From: Alopecurus myosuroides
Lineage: Eukaryota > Streptophyta > Magnoliopsida > Poales > Poaceae
Assembly: GCA_028641055.1 (NCBI GenBank)
Contig: CM054063.1
Coordinates: 179,992,756-180,056,755 of the forward strand
Reading direction: 5' to 3'
DNA: 64,000 nucleotides
Below, piece after piece: positions 34,108 to 44,605 of the stretch. The position numbers were made by a program, and so were the translations under genes. The notes beneath the pieces are model-generated. The model did not search any database, was not told the DNA's origin, and worked only from the letters and a program-made list of their open reading frames with translations. Each line of letters begins with the position of its first letter. The stretch's first letter is position 1.

Positions 34108-35712
34108 TCAATTTAGTAGCAATACTAGAATTAGGTAATGCAAGAAAGGATTTATTAGCATATTCGTACCAGCGTACTCGTTGTACATCTCGGCCTTGCG
34201 CCGCATAGCCCTCGTCATGGCATCCTCGGCCGAGTAGGAAGAACCGTCAGGGGAAATGCATGCCTCGTACTTCTCGCCAGCAGTGTCGACGAAGGTGCAG
34301 CCGGTGTCGTCCTCGTGGCGCTGCTCCAAACAGCCTTCTGCATGTGTCGTTGAAGTCGGCCCAGGACCAGTGGCCGGAGCCATCATGGACGCTGCTGGTA
34401 GGCCGTGCTGCCCAGCAGGCAGCCCACCAAAACTGCGTGACAGGGGAGAACCAGCCACACCAGGAGACGGTGTGGAGACGGCCGCACCAGACGACGGGGC
34501 CAGACCGGCGCCCGGTTGCACGCCACAGTCTACACGGGCCTGCTCGAAAGCGGTCTGTTGGGCAGCGCCACTGTACCGCTCGGCATGGCTGGATAAGAAA
34601 GACAACCCAACTGCACCGACCGTCGGCTGCGAGATACCAGTTTCAGAGCTCCTCTCTGGTGTAGAAAGGACGGGTGCCTCACCAACAGTCACTGCAGGGC
34701 TAACCACCAAAGATTTCCCCGCTGATAATGATGCTTGCAGCGCACGGGCCTATGCCACTATTTCTTTACCTCTCGGAGTTTGCGGATTTATATTAAGAGG
34801 AGTCACTGCAAAACAATGAGGAACCTCCACCGGCGAAAGCATGGCAACTGAGGACGTCCTCGGTCCGGGCGTAGTCTGCACTTGAGGCATAGGAACGTCC
34901 CCATCAGCAGCAGCAGGCTCCTGCCCTCCATAGTCATTAGGACTATCCTCCTCCACCCCATTAGCATCATCCTCCTTATTATTGCGGTTCCATATGAATG
35001 GAACAAAGTCGGGCTGAGGGACATAATTAGCTGACTCCTTAATGAAGCGAAAGGTATAACCTTTAAGGATAATGAAACCATATGCTTTCACCACTTTCGT
35101 TTGAAAAAACAGTTGCATCCCGCATAGCCACTCGAATCCGTACACTATTACGGCAACGAAGTGCAAGCAGATCCACATCCAGAGTCTTACCAATCAGAGT
35201 ACCCACCGACCAAAGATCCAGAAAATGCCGAACAGTACACACGAACCCAAATAGTGCCTAGCTCATGTGAGTGCATCACCTCCTCCTGTCTCCATGCCTT
35301 AAAGGTGACCCGCGACTGACTGTTAAGCACTCGAAGCTCAAAATCATCCACACTCACCAAATCAGCCATCAAAGAAAAGTTGATTAGAAAATAATTCTAC
35401 TCACGTGGAATAGCCTCCCATCTCCGGGCAGACTGCACCTGACACAACCAAGCTAATAGAGTCTGAATCACCTCCGATGTGACTAGAGGCCCAATAACTG
35501 TCACTATAGCAATGGTAGAGGTACTCGGTGCAAGATGAGCCTTAAACACACCGTCTGGTAGATGACTGAAAATAGTATCCTCGCTCCTGATGCCTCCCAA
35601 ACCAACATAAGGCTTTGGTAATCTGAGAATAGGGCAACGAGCAGTCGGATGAATAATCCTGTCACATATGAAGCAGTAATGGTCCACCGAGCACTTGTCG
35701 GAGTTGCTGTTA
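34108..35712 (-). pseudogene. LINE ORF1 with CCHC-type zinc knuckle
   Basis: Fragments in several frames. The N-terminal side has a short block resembling the DUF4283 region. A zinc knuckle CFICDRIIHPTARCP lies at about 35680-35630. Then comes a Pro/Ala/Gly-rich C-terminal linker (34710-34108). ORF1 proteins bind LINE RNA. The open plus-strand frame at 34256-34819 is its shadow. Confidence 0.75.
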
Positions 35713-35943
35713 TGTCAACGACAGGGTAGCACTCAAAGGTTCGAACACTGGGGATAACAACGTTCAATCACACATATGGAGACTTCAAGAGGAGAGCTCT
35801 TGAAGGGAAACACTCACAACACGAGGGGTTTACCCAGGTTCAGGCCACCGTTATGGTGTAAAACCCTACTCCTGCTTGTCTGGTTGATTGCACTGTGAAG
35901 ATTACAGTACAACAGGGGATTCTGGTGATCTTCCTACTTGGTG

Positions 35944-35995
<52 letters not shown>

Positions 35996-36494
35996 CTTCC
36001 TCCTCCCTCTAGAAGATAGAGGTGGTCTACTTATAGTGGCGATCGGCCATGTTTCCCGCTCACTTGGCGGGAAACAGATACCACGAGGTGCCAAAGCGGG
36101 GAGCGCCCCGTACACTACACCTCCTGCGCGGGCCTGATCGCGGGGGGACAACTGCGCCGTCCACGGCGTCACGGTGGGGGAGCCTGGTGACGCGCCCTCG
36201 TTTTCTAGCGCAGACTTGGTCTTCTTGCACCAAAGAGGAAAGCCACGTACGGGGCTTTGGTGCGCGCAGCGGAGCTCTGTTCTTTATACACGAGAATGTC
36301 AACTGTCAAAGCCATCATGTCTCCTGCGGCGGCTTTGTCATCCGCGCAAAAGTCAGAACGTCACCCTCTTATGGGCTGTCTCCCAGCGGGCGAGGTTCCT
36401 TCCAGGAAGGAGCGGGGTCGGAGCAGGACTCCTCCCCAGCGATGCGCAGTGGAGATCCCTTGGAGATCTCTTCTTCAAGGGGCTTGCCTTGGGG
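35713..36494 (-). repeat. Tat-like 3' LTR, left part (fragment G2)
   Basis: Minus-strand LTR whose terminal part begins on plus with TGTCAACGACAGGG and contains the GTGTAAAACCCTACTCCTGC block also seen in the LTR at 11820. It is interrupted at 36494 by a Copia element and resumes at 39336-39451; total about 898 bp. It is followed on the right by a polypurine-side sequence, so it is a 3' LTR. The left edge abuts LINE DNA; the target duplication cannot be tested because the element is truncated. Confidence 0.7.
35951..35992. repeat. (TC)21 microsatellite
   Basis: Perfect dinucleotide run inside the G2 LTR; on the minus strand a GA repeat close to the LTR transcription region. Confidence 0.98.
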
Positions 36495-36862
36495 TGTTAC
36501 AAATCGTAGGCGCTTAGTCGATCTACCGAGGACCAAACAATCACAGCACGATGGCGACACCGAGATTTGGTAACGCAGTTCAGCGAACTCTCCTACATCT
36601 GCGGGGCTTGACTATGGGCGCTCCTCCCCATCGATACCGCTGCACCGGCCGCATTGGTCGCCGGCACAAACCGTTGGCTCCCCTTGCGCGCCTGCTGCTA
36701 TCAAGTCGCCATGGGTTACAACATGTGGTGCCTCCTCATTATATAAGAGGCCCTAGGATACACGTATTCGACTACAACACTACCGTACCCTGTCCACACC
36801 TATTACAACACCAAGTCCTACTGTAACCCTACTCGTACATAATATTCGACACAAATACAACA
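36495..36862 (-). repeat. 3' LTR of the reduced Copia element
   Basis: 368 bp; on the minus strand TGTTGTATTTG...TTGTAACA. Roughly a dozen or more substitutions against the other LTR, for example CGATCTACC versus CGATCGACC. Confidence 0.9.
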
Positions 36863-36954
36863 AACTCCACCTTAGCGAATATCCTCCACCACCTTGAGTT
36901 CGTCCAGGCGTCAAACCTCCATGTACTCCGGACTTGGGTTGTCTACTTCGTAGC

Positions 36955-38221
36955 TTACCGAGAGCTACTCGACGAGTCTGCCGCGGACCCGCCGCCTCCG
37001 TGGAACACAGCTGCTACTCCCGTAACTCCAGTCTCCATGACTCCACCTGCAATAGTACTCCCTTGCAACTTGTAAAGATGCGAAGATGTCCTCTCTCCCA
37101 TCATCACGGTCACCTTATCTTCCATGATTCTCATGGTCTTCTTATTCCGATCACAACGCAATATCATACCACCATCATGAAGAAATCCAAGCGAAGTTAG
37201 ATTCCTCTTTAGCCCTGGCACATGCCTGACTCCCCGAAGTACCCGCACTACTCCGTCAAACATCTTGATTTTGATGTCACCTAATCCAGCAACACGGTGG
37301 CCCGTGTCATAGCCCATGTAGGCTGTATCAAGCTCACCAGACTTGTACGAAGAGAACCACTCCCTATTGGGCGTCGCATGAAAAGAGCTAGCCGAATCCA
37401 ACATCCACGCTTCACCTTTAGTTGACCGTCTATCTGACACTAGGAGAATATCGTTGTCCGAGTCATCACTTTTAGTTACTACATTAGCACTTGACCCACC
37501 ACTGAGATCTGGACAGTACTTCTTGATATGTCTCCACTGCTTGCACTTGTGACACTGCACTTTCTTCTTTTTCTTGTTCTTCCCTGCCTTATATCCTTGC
37601 CTGCCTTTCCCACCATTGACTAGCAAACTTTCACCATGAGCGCCTTCCTCTGCGTTGTTATTCTTCCACATATCATAGGACAATAACGCCGCAGTGACAT
37701 CCTCAAGTTGAACAGTCTCCTTGCCGTACGCCAACGTAGTGATCAAATGCTCATAGGACGGTGGCAACAAACAAAGAAGGAGAATAGCCATATCCTCGTC
37801 GTCAATCTTCACACTCAGACGTGCTAGATCCGTGACAACATGATTAAAGGTATTCATGTGCTCCACAAAATCCGACCTCTCCTGCATCCTCAGCATGTAT
37901 AATTTTTTGCTTCAAATACACCTTGGTCGTCCCAGTCTTTGACATAAACTGACTCTCTAATTTCTCCCAAACCTTTTTCGGCGAATTCTCATCCATCACA
38001 TGATACATGACCTGGTCCGACAGACACAACTGTATGGTCCCGGCTGCTTGAATCTGCAACTCCTCCCAGTCATCATTGTCCATCTTAGCTGGCTTGATAT
38101 CCCGCAACGCCTTCCAGCATCCCTGCTGTGCCAACAAATCCTTCACCCTTGTCTGCCATAACGCGAAGTTTCCAGTCCCGTCGAACTTTTGCACTTCAAA
38201 TCTGGTACCCGTTGGCGCCAT
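36955..38221 (-). pseudogene. gag: Copia gag-protease/pre-integrase polyprotein, one frameshift
   Basis: Start at MAPTGTRFEV (about 38221). Gag runs through WQTRVKDLLAQQG and the UBN2-like region. A T-run at 37903-37908 (A-run in the coding strand) has one extra base and shifts the frame. The second part resumes at MLRMQERSDFVEHM and includes zinc knuckle CHKCKQWRHIKKYC, protease WMLDSASSFHATPNREWF, and a gag_pre-integrs segment (RGVRHVPGLKRNLTSLG). It ends in a Gly/Ser tail with TAA at 36955-36957, close to the PPT. No integrase catalytic core follows, so mobility would depend on enzymes from a full element. Confidence 0.85.
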
Positions 38222-38950
38222 GATTTTTCTTATATGGCTAACCCGCGAAGAAATAACCGAGCTGCTGTATCCGCGCACGTAGCAATAATTTTGCCTGTGC
38301 TTCACGTGCTGCTGCTTCTCCTGGCTCTCAACTTCCGATGCCTTCTAATTGCCCGACACGCCCGCTAATTACGATGGATTTCTCGCCGTATCCTTGATGG
38401 ATTTATTTCCGCTGAAATCGATTTGCCTGGCTCTTCTCTACGACCGCCTCCTGCTGCTTTTAATAGCCTGCAAGTTCCTCTCCGACACGCACGAGAAGGC
38501 GCCTCCGACTGGGACTCAGCCCCTTTTGTTTCCAAACCAATCTTGGTTTCCAATCCGTTGTTTCCGATCGATCGCTCTGCCCTAGCCTGCTCTGCTGCAT
38601 GCACCGTATGCTGCCAAGCTGATCACGCACGTGAAGTCCCTGGCCTGCTGCCGTTGCATGCACCGGTCTCCTTCCAAGCACACGCATGCATGTCACAGCT
38701 CCTTGGGCCTTGGGCAGCATGCACGTCAAGCTCAATGCCTGCCAACATTGACCCACATGCGTTGATTCCCTGCGTTGATGCACACTATGGCCCAGTCGTG
38801 GCTTTCTCTCGCACGAGCACTCCTTGCTACGATCGGATCAAACAGCCAGATGTCTCTCATCCAAGAAATTTCCAATCCATGCCGATATCGTCGAGTGATC
38901 AATTTTCTCAGATCCCTCTAGATCAACAAACCGCAGCCTTTGAACCTTGC

Positions 38951-38962
38951 TCTCATACCACT
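38951..38962 (-). other. Copia primer-binding site
   Basis: TGGTATGAGAGC on the minus strand directly after the 5' LTR; matches the initiator-methionine tRNA site except one base. Confidence 0.85.
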
Positions 38963-39330
38963 TGTTACAAATCGTAGGCGCTTAGTCGATCGACCGAGGA
39001 CCAAACAATCACAGCACGATGGCGACACCGAGATTTGGTAACGCAGATCAGCGAACTCAACTACATATGCGGGGCTTGACTATGGGCGCTCCTCCCCATC
39101 GATACCGCCGCACCGGCCGCCTTGGTCGCCGACACAAACCGCCGGCTCCCCTTGCGCGCCTGCTGCTATTAAGTCGCCATGGGTTACAATATGTGGTGCC
39201 TCCTCATTATATGAGAGGCCCTAGGATACACGTATTCGACTACAACACTATTGTACCCTGTCCACACCTATTACAACACCAAGTCCTACTGTAACCCTAC
39301 TCGTACATAATATTCGACACAAATACAACA
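38963..39330 (-). repeat. 5' LTR of the reduced Copia element
   Basis: 368 bp, same termini as the partner at 36495-36862; bounded by the PBS on one side and TGGGG on the other. Confidence 0.9.
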
Positions 39331-39335
39331 TGGGG

Positions 39336-39451
39336 GAGAACGGTTAAGGGGCTCTCCCTGTCTTGATGGGCGGGTACGGACTCCTTCCGTGCCCAATGGA
39401 CTGGGCCAGCAGCGGACGGCCCAGGATACCCTGGTATCCGTGGGTCCGACA
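39336..39451 (-). repeat. Tat-like 3' LTR, right part (fragment G2)
   Basis: Continuation of the LTR split by the Copia element. It ends on plus with GGGTCCGACA, the complement of a TGTCGGACCC start. Confidence 0.7.
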
Positions 39452-39827
39452 GTAGCCCCCGGGCCCATGACGCGCGTGTTCAGCAAAGCGGCCTGGCCCC
39501 CAGATTGCAGGCCCAGCCTTCCACGTGGCGCGCCGGTTCGTAGCGGAAACCCACGATCTCCCCACGTAGCGGAAACGTCACGTCGCAATTACTGCTCTGG
39601 CCTGGCGGCGCATAGCAGCACGCGCCTCGTCGTCCGGTCACGCCCCTTGGGACGTGGCCCCTTTTGCCTCGATGCTCGAGCCGGTGGAAGGCCAACCGAG
39701 TGTAGTGCCGTTTCTTGGCCTTGGCATAAATGGGAGGAGGGGGCGCCCCCTCTCCCATTCCAACTCCACCTTCATCTTCCTCTCATCCCGCTTTCCATCT
39801 GCAGAGAGAAAGAAAGAGGGACCAATC
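39452..39827 (+). promoter_or_regulatory. Polypurine side and promoter of fragment G2 accessory gene
   Basis: GTAGCCCCCGGGCCC beside the LTR is the complement of a purine-rich tract, as in T (46980). A TATA-like CATAAATG lies at 39725-39732, then a CT-rich leader. Same layout as at 12556-13245 and 46980-47520. Confidence 0.6.
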
Positions 39828-40160
39828 ATGGCCTGCGGCGGTCGCGGCAGAGGCTCGTCTCTGGGCGCCGCTGTCGCCCCCCGACGGAGCGCGAGGCGCG
39901 CCGTGGTTGGCGTAGACTCGCCGAAGGGGTCGTCTGCTCAGGCTAGAGCGAGCGCTGGGACTCGTCGTGGTCGGGGTGGCCGTGCTCCCCGTGGCCGTGG
40001 TGTGATGGGAAGCTCCCTCCCCCGCTGGGCAGATGACACCCGCGTGCCGGAGCACGAGTTCCTGGTGGCCCTCTGCGGTCGCCTCCGCGTTCAGCTGCGG
40101 CTCCCTGACGCCTTTGCTGCCATCCCTTCCCCTTGCGGTCGCCTAGACATGGCTACATGA
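39828..40160 (+). pseudogene. 5' fragment of a G2 accessory gene, 110 codons
   Basis: Open frame beginning MACGGRGRGSSLG, Arg/Gly-rich, then LPRWADDTRVPEHEFLVALC, ending with a TGA at 40158-40160. Its place (right after LTR, PPT and TATA box, opposite to the LTR direction) matches the accessory gene of the other Tat-type elements, but the protein is unlike theirs. The element appears cut near 40165, so the gene is incomplete or fortuitously stopped. Identity as an accessory gene is inferred from position. Confidence 0.45.
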
Positions 40161-40202
40161 AAACATGCGAATCGAGTGTTCCCCTCAGCTTAGGTTGCGA
40201 TC

Positions 40203-40400
40203 TACGCCCTCCGTTTCTAAATATAAGATGCATATATTGGCTAGATATTGATCAATATGAGTGAACACATACACTAAAAAAATTGTCTACATACATGTAG
40301 ATGTATGTTAATGTGAAATAAAAGCTAAAACATCGCGATATCAACCAAACGACTATTTTTCGCATCTAGTCTTTCACTTGGAGCAACCAAACACCACCTT
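40203..40400. mobile_element. Stowaway-like MITE fragment
   Basis: TACGCCCTCCGTTTCTAAATATAAG is close to the usual grass Stowaway terminus beginning TACTCCCTCCGTTCC. A region with CTACATACATGTAGATGTATG follows, also typical. The second terminal inverted repeat was not found, so the right boundary is a guess and the element may be truncated. Confidence 0.5.
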
Positions 40401-40507
40401 TGTGTCCGATCCCAGGATGAGAAAAACATGTGCCCGCCCTATATGATAGGGAGGTAGGTAGCCTAGCCACTATGGTGCAGACGGCGGTCTAGAAGCCTCT
40501 TCCAACG

Positions 40508-41902
40508 ATGGCGCGGAAGAACAAACGCAAAACCAAAAGCAAAGCCAAAACCAAAACCCCACCTTTCCCCACCACGGTGCCCACAACGCTGGTGGAGGCA
40601 TCGACGAGCGATGTCCACACCGAGGACGACCTCAGCGACGCTCTTGGCCGCCTCTCCGTCGCCGTCCTTCTCCCGGCAGCCTCGGTTCCTCCCACAACGC
40701 CTGTGGAGCCAAAGGCGGCGGCGACGAACGATGTCATCGGTGAGGATGACCTACGCGACATTCTTGGCCGCCTCGCCGTCGCCGACCTTCTCCGGGCGGC
40801 GCTCACATGTCACCGCTGGCGCCGCGTCGCCTCACGCTGCCGCCCCCGCTCCGCGCCTCTCCTCGGCCACTTCTTCCACCCCACCGCCCCCGGGTTGCCG
40901 CCACCCGAGCCGTTTTGCAGGGATATCGATGCCGCGGTGTTCGCTCCCTTGGACGCCTCCTCCCCACGCCTGTCCCTCGACTTCGCTCCGGACGCTGACC
41001 GCTTCATTCTCATGGACTGCCACCAGGGCCTCCTGCTCCTCCAACCGGCCGTGAAGCTACCCGACGGGATCCTCCCCCGCCTTCTCGTCCTCGACCCGGC
41101 CACCCGTCGCCGCGTGCTCCTACCCACGCCGCCGCGCGACACGGTTCCCGACGACCGCCGCTGGCGCAGCTCCAGGCACTACGTCGGCTGCGCGCTTCTC
41201 TCCCGCGAGCACCCGAGCAGACTCTGCTTCGAGGCCGTGTGCTTCGCCATCGACGGCGGGCATCCGCGCGCCTGGGTCGCTACCGTCAACGACGGCAAGT
41301 GCGTCTGGCGCGCCCTGCCGCGGGCCATTGATATCGCTGTCGATTTCGACCCCTATTGGTTCGAGGGCCGTTGCGTGCACGCCGCCGGGAAGATGTACTG
41401 GCACATCTGCAACTCTGCCCGCCTGCTCGCGCTGGATCCTGCCACGCTGCACTTCTCGAATCTGCTGATGCCGGACGCACTGGCGGATCGTTTCAGCACA
41501 TTCCGCATCGGAGAGACGCCGGAGGACGGGCGGCTTTGCATCCTGGCCGCGGCGAATGGGGGAACGCAGCTGCAGCTCTGGGTTCGCAGCGAGGCCAAGC
41601 GGAGCGACAACGGCTGGCTTCTCGAGAGGCAAATCATGGACATGGATGTGGTGTACGACGCGGTACCAGGCCTACCCAAGCACGACAAGAAGCTCAGGGT
41701 CTGGAGTGTTTGGCCAAGCGACTTGGACGCCGGTCGCACAGGGAAGGCGTTCATCCAGACGTGGGGATACGGGCGCTACTCCTTGCATCTGGACACTGGC
41801 AAGATGGAGCGTCTGGCGACGAGACGTGGCAAGAACTACGGGCACCCCATGTTCGCCTACTTCCTCGGGTGGCCGCCTGCATTCCTCACTCCAGAGCAAT
41901 GA
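40508..41902 (+). CDS. F-box domain protein (likely host gene)
   Basis: Single exon, 464 residues, GC-rich at third positions. Lys-rich start (MARKNKRKTKSKAKTK); F-box-like domain about residues 78-112 (EDDLRDILGRLAVADLLRAALTCHRW is its core); then a C-terminal region resembling the large grass F-box families with repeated WxxxP/LDPATRRRVLLP and WGYGRYSLHLDTGKMERL motifs, possibly a beta-propeller-like substrate domain. Known role of such proteins: substrate adaptor binding SKP1 in SCF ubiquitin ligases. The ATG was chosen as first in frame; a TATA-like TATATGA is near 40441. Oddity: the segment before the F-box is an imperfect duplicate of it (about residues 23-59). No break seen. Substrate unknown. 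Confidence 0.85.
   Translation: MARKNKRKTKSKAKTKTPPFPTTVPTTLVEASTSDVHTEDDLSDALGRLSVAVLLPAASVPPTTPVEPKAAATNDVIGEDDLRDILGRLAVADLLRAALTCHRWRRVASRCRPRSAPLLGHFFHPTAPGLPPPEPFCRDIDAAVFAPLDASSPRLSLDFAPDADRFILMDCHQGLLLLQPAVKLPDGILPRLLVLDPATRRRVLLPTPPRDTVPDDRRWRSSRHYVGCALLSREHPSRLCFEAVCFAIDGGHPRAWVATVNDGKCVWRALPRAIDIAVDFDPYWFEGRCVHAAGKMYWHICNSARLLALDPATLHFSNLLMPDALADRFSTFRIGETPEDGRLCILAAANGGTQLQLWVRSEAKRSDNGWLLERQIMDMDVVYDAVPGLPKHDKKLRVWSVWPSDLDAGRTGKAFIQTWGYGRYSLHLDTGKMERLATRRGKNYGHPMFAYFLGWPPAFLTPEQ
40580..40798 (+). repeat. Imperfect tandem duplication covering half of the F-box
   Basis: Two diverged units starting CCCACAACGC at 40580 and 40691, about 100-110 bp each. Both encode VE...A-S/T-N/S-DV...EDDL-x-D-x-LGRL-x-VA-x-LL-x-AA. 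The second unit is the functional-looking F-box; the first has Ser/Val/Pro at conserved places. Confidence 0.85.
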
Positions 41903-43545
41903 CTTTCTGGTAATTGCTAAAAAACCTCACTTCCCTCTTTAAAAGATGCCAGTTTTGTTCATGGATGTGATGCTTTCGTAGATCATTTCCATGTGGTTAC
42001 CTCGAGTATGTTGTTGAAAGTGCATTGGAGGTTCTGATCAGCCTTTATGATTTAGATCTAGGCTATGTACCAATCATGAGTTCAAAAATCTGATTTAGAA
42101 GTTTGATCAGCCTTTCTCAATTCATGTTGTTTGTCCTGTTGGTTTGAGATAATTAGAGATGGTATCCATTTGAGGTACATGCTCATGACCATATCCTGTC
42201 TTTGTCCTCAAGAAAGAAAAATGTTCATGATCATATCCTGACATGTTGTGTTTTCCATTCCAAATGTTTCACAGTCGCAACTAATCTGCATGTCATCCCC
42301 TGCATTATGTTAGTGTGTTTTTTTATTTCTGGGAATACCATTTCTCACAATTTTGTAGACTAGTATAGTGAGGTTTTGGGCTAACCTCGGACCTCTGAAA
42401 TGCAGAGGTGGGTTTATGTCTCAAAAGTAATGCTTCGGTGAAAATGCTTGCATGATTGCAACTTCTGTAGTACTAGCATATTACTAGCATCTAAGACTCA
42501 TATGCATGTAATCTGCTAAATTTTAGCTCTTACACAAATCGTATGTTTTATGTTTCCAACAGGAAAACTAATTCTAGAAGAACATTGCTGCTTGCATTTA
42601 TCTTAACTTCCCATGGGAATTTTATTAGATAAAACTTCCCCTGAGAATGTCAGGCTAATAGACATAGAATGTAAAACCTATGTGATGCATGCACCATGAT
42701 TTGTTGAAGGATCAAACATTGCTATTTGTTATTGTCCTGAACAACTAGAAATGAAGTGCTACTTGTTATGCCAAGTGATCGCAGCAATTAACGGATTTAT
42801 TATTTTAGTTCTGTGTCAAAAAAAGATATCAGAACAAGATCTGGAAATAACCATGATCCATCCCATATTGTGAGTTCGTGTTATGTCATTTTGCTATAGT
42901 GGGTTGAGTGATTGTACTTACTCCATACAATTCATTTTAAGTTGTACTGCCAAAGTATCGCCTTTTCCTTCTCTTACCTTAACAGTTATTATGGGTACGA
43001 AAATTTCCGTGGACTATTATATGCTGTTCATCATCTAACTACTGGTTAAGTACGTATTGTCATCTTGTTTTTTTTTTTGAAGCAATTTATATCTTGATTG
43101 CCTGAAATCTATAGCAACTGTAGCACTGTACTTGTACAACTAGATGGGCTTTCAGTTCAAGCCTTCAAGGAACAAGCCATTGATAGTATGTTTCTGATAA
43201 TTCTAAGCATTTTTTCCTCAGTTCATCTGAATGTGTGCGCGCTCTCAGAAATTTCTTTCAGTTAAAGAGGTTGGAAGAGTGTCTACTCATGTCTCATTTG
43301 AAAAATTTAATACCATGTTCCTATTTGTGCACAAAATTGTAACTGTTTGATCTTCACATCATATTTTGCGGCTGATAATTCTATCATGATTGTGAATCAG
43401 GTTGGTGACTCCTGGAGGCCCGGCGTATCAGCATGTATTTTGTTTGAAGTCAGTTCACATCCTTTCACCTCTGGGTTCACTTGGATCTTTGTGTCATCTG
43501 CCCTTCACTCGGCACAAGAGAGTGATTTACCCTATTACTCCATAC
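41903..43545. other. F-box gene 3' flank
   Basis: AT-rich with no ORF or recognisable element. It probably contains the 3' UTR; no single polyadenylation site can be chosen by eye. Confidence 0.5.
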
Positions 43546-43777
43546 TTGTTATCCAAGTATACTTTCGATTAGATGATATTCTCTGCGCGAATAATTGTAA
43601 GAGTCTGATGCATCAGACTATCTGAGCAACGTTGCCATAATTGTTATCCAAGTATCCTTTCGATTAGATGATATTTCTCTGCGCGAAAAATTGTAAGAGT
43701 CTGATGCATGAGACTGTCTGAGCAATGTTGCCATAATTGTTATCTAAGTATCCTTTCGATTAGATGGTATTTTCTGC
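43546..43777. repeat. About 96-bp tandem repeat, 2.4 units
   Basis: Units 43546-43640, 43641-43736 and a partial at 43737-43777, each starting TTGTTATC(C/T)AAGTAT and containing CTTTCGATTAGATG; the first two also have GTAAGAGTCTGATGCAT. Confidence 0.95.
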
Positions 43778-44020
43778 AATTTCTTGACTATGATATGGTT
43801 CTCTCCAGCCAAGTTACTGATCTGCATGGTGGTCTAGCGGTGAAATAGCTTGGTACTGTAAAAGACGTTATTCATGGGCAATCTGCAGATCAGAGACGGT
43901 TAAAACAGGTGTAAGCAGTTTTTGGGTTAGGGACTAGCAAGCAGAAGCTCATGCAGTAGATAAAAACGTCCTTGGATGTGAAGCATAACAGGATATGCTC
44001 GCTATATTCGGACTAGTGAG

Positions 44021-44249
44021 GGCCTCTTTGGGATTAATGGATTTTCATAAACAAATTAGAGGATTCCAAACCAATATTAATTGTAGATTGCATTCATACA
44101 CCCCCAATCCAATAGAAATTTCATGGTTCACTCAAACCTCATTTTCACGCTCATTCCATAGGATCGAAAAACTTCCCCCTGTTGTATCCAAATGAAAATT
44201 TCTCGGTTCTGTGCCCGTAATCCTATCAAATTCCTGAGTTTTTTCAATT
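44021..44249. mobile_element. Possible diverged MITE fragment
   Basis: Begins AGGGCCTCTTTGGGATTAAT, like the terminus of the neighbouring Harbinger-type MITE. No convincing second end was found. A similar end occurs near 45053 (GGCCCTCTTTAGATC). Confidence 0.3.
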
Positions 44250-44252
44250 TTA

Positions 44253-44602
44253 GGGCCTCTTTGGATTGCAGGGTTCAAAAACACAGGAATCTAAAAAACA
44301 TAGGAATCTCACATGTTTGCTTATGCAAAACAGAGGAATATAAAAATGAGAAAAACTGCAGTAATAGTCGTTTGGATGAAACGCAGAAAAAACACAGAAA
44401 ACGTGCCTCGATCCTACGCACTTGAGTCTAAAAAAGAGGTTGGTGTGGATGTTTAAATTCCTATGGAATTGGGGCATAGGAATTGAATCCATAGGAATTT
44501 TGGTAGGTCATTCCTTTGAACCGAACTCAATCCATAGAAAAAATTTCTAAGGATTGGAATCCTACAAAAATCCTATGGAATTCCTACTATCCAAATAAGC
44601 CC
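44253..44602. mobile_element. Harbinger/Tourist-type MITE, 350 bp
   Basis: Terminal inverted repeats GGGCCTCTTTGGAT and ATCCAAATAAGCCC (complement GGGCTTATTTGGAT), flanked by TTA on both sides (44250-44252 and 44603-44605), the target preference of PIF/Harbinger elements. No transposase coding. Confidence 0.8.
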
Positions 44603-44605
44603 TTA

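Larger units (their letters stand above)
23400..35712 (-). mobile_element. Decayed L1-type LINE, split by an LTR element
   Basis: Minus-strand non-LTR retrotransposon remnants in the expected order: ORF1 with zinc knuckle (35712-34108), endonuclease (about 33.6-33.2 kb), reverse transcriptase (32434-31621), then after the inserted element the C-terminal part (24568-23460). Stops and frameshifts are frequent. No clear poly(A) run (poly-T on plus) was found at the low-coordinate end, so that boundary is approximate. The high-coordinate end abuts a Tat-like LTR at 35713. Confidence 0.85.
36490..39335 (-). mobile_element. Internally reduced Copia element (gag-PR only) with TGGGG duplication
   Basis: Element 36495-39330 on the minus strand, flanked by a perfect 5-bp duplication TGGGG (36490-36494 and 39331-39335). 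LTRs are 368 bp each. PBS TGGTATGAGAGC (initiator Met tRNA type, one base off the usual TGGTATCAGAGC) is at 38962-38951. A PPT, AAGGTGGAG, precedes the 3' LTR. The interior is only 2.1 kb and codes for gag, zinc knuckle, protease and pre-integrase. Integrase core, RT and RNase H are absent. It sits inside the G2 LTR. Confidence 0.92.

Noticed and set aside
34256..34819. 187-codon plus-strand ORF
   Set aside because: Shadow of the LINE ORF1 linker on the opposite strand.
35951..35992. GAGA-type regulatory element
   Set aside because: A simple dinucleotide run in an LTR; no evidence beyond composition.
39331..39451. Solo LTR interpretation of fragment G2
   Set aside because: The flanks (TGTTA left, GTAGC right) do not match, and the right flank looks like a PPT plus accessory-gene promoter.
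41120..41632. 170-codon minus-strand ORF within the F-box gene
   Set aside because: Antisense frame of a high-GC coding exon; the plus-strand protein has recognisable F-box features.
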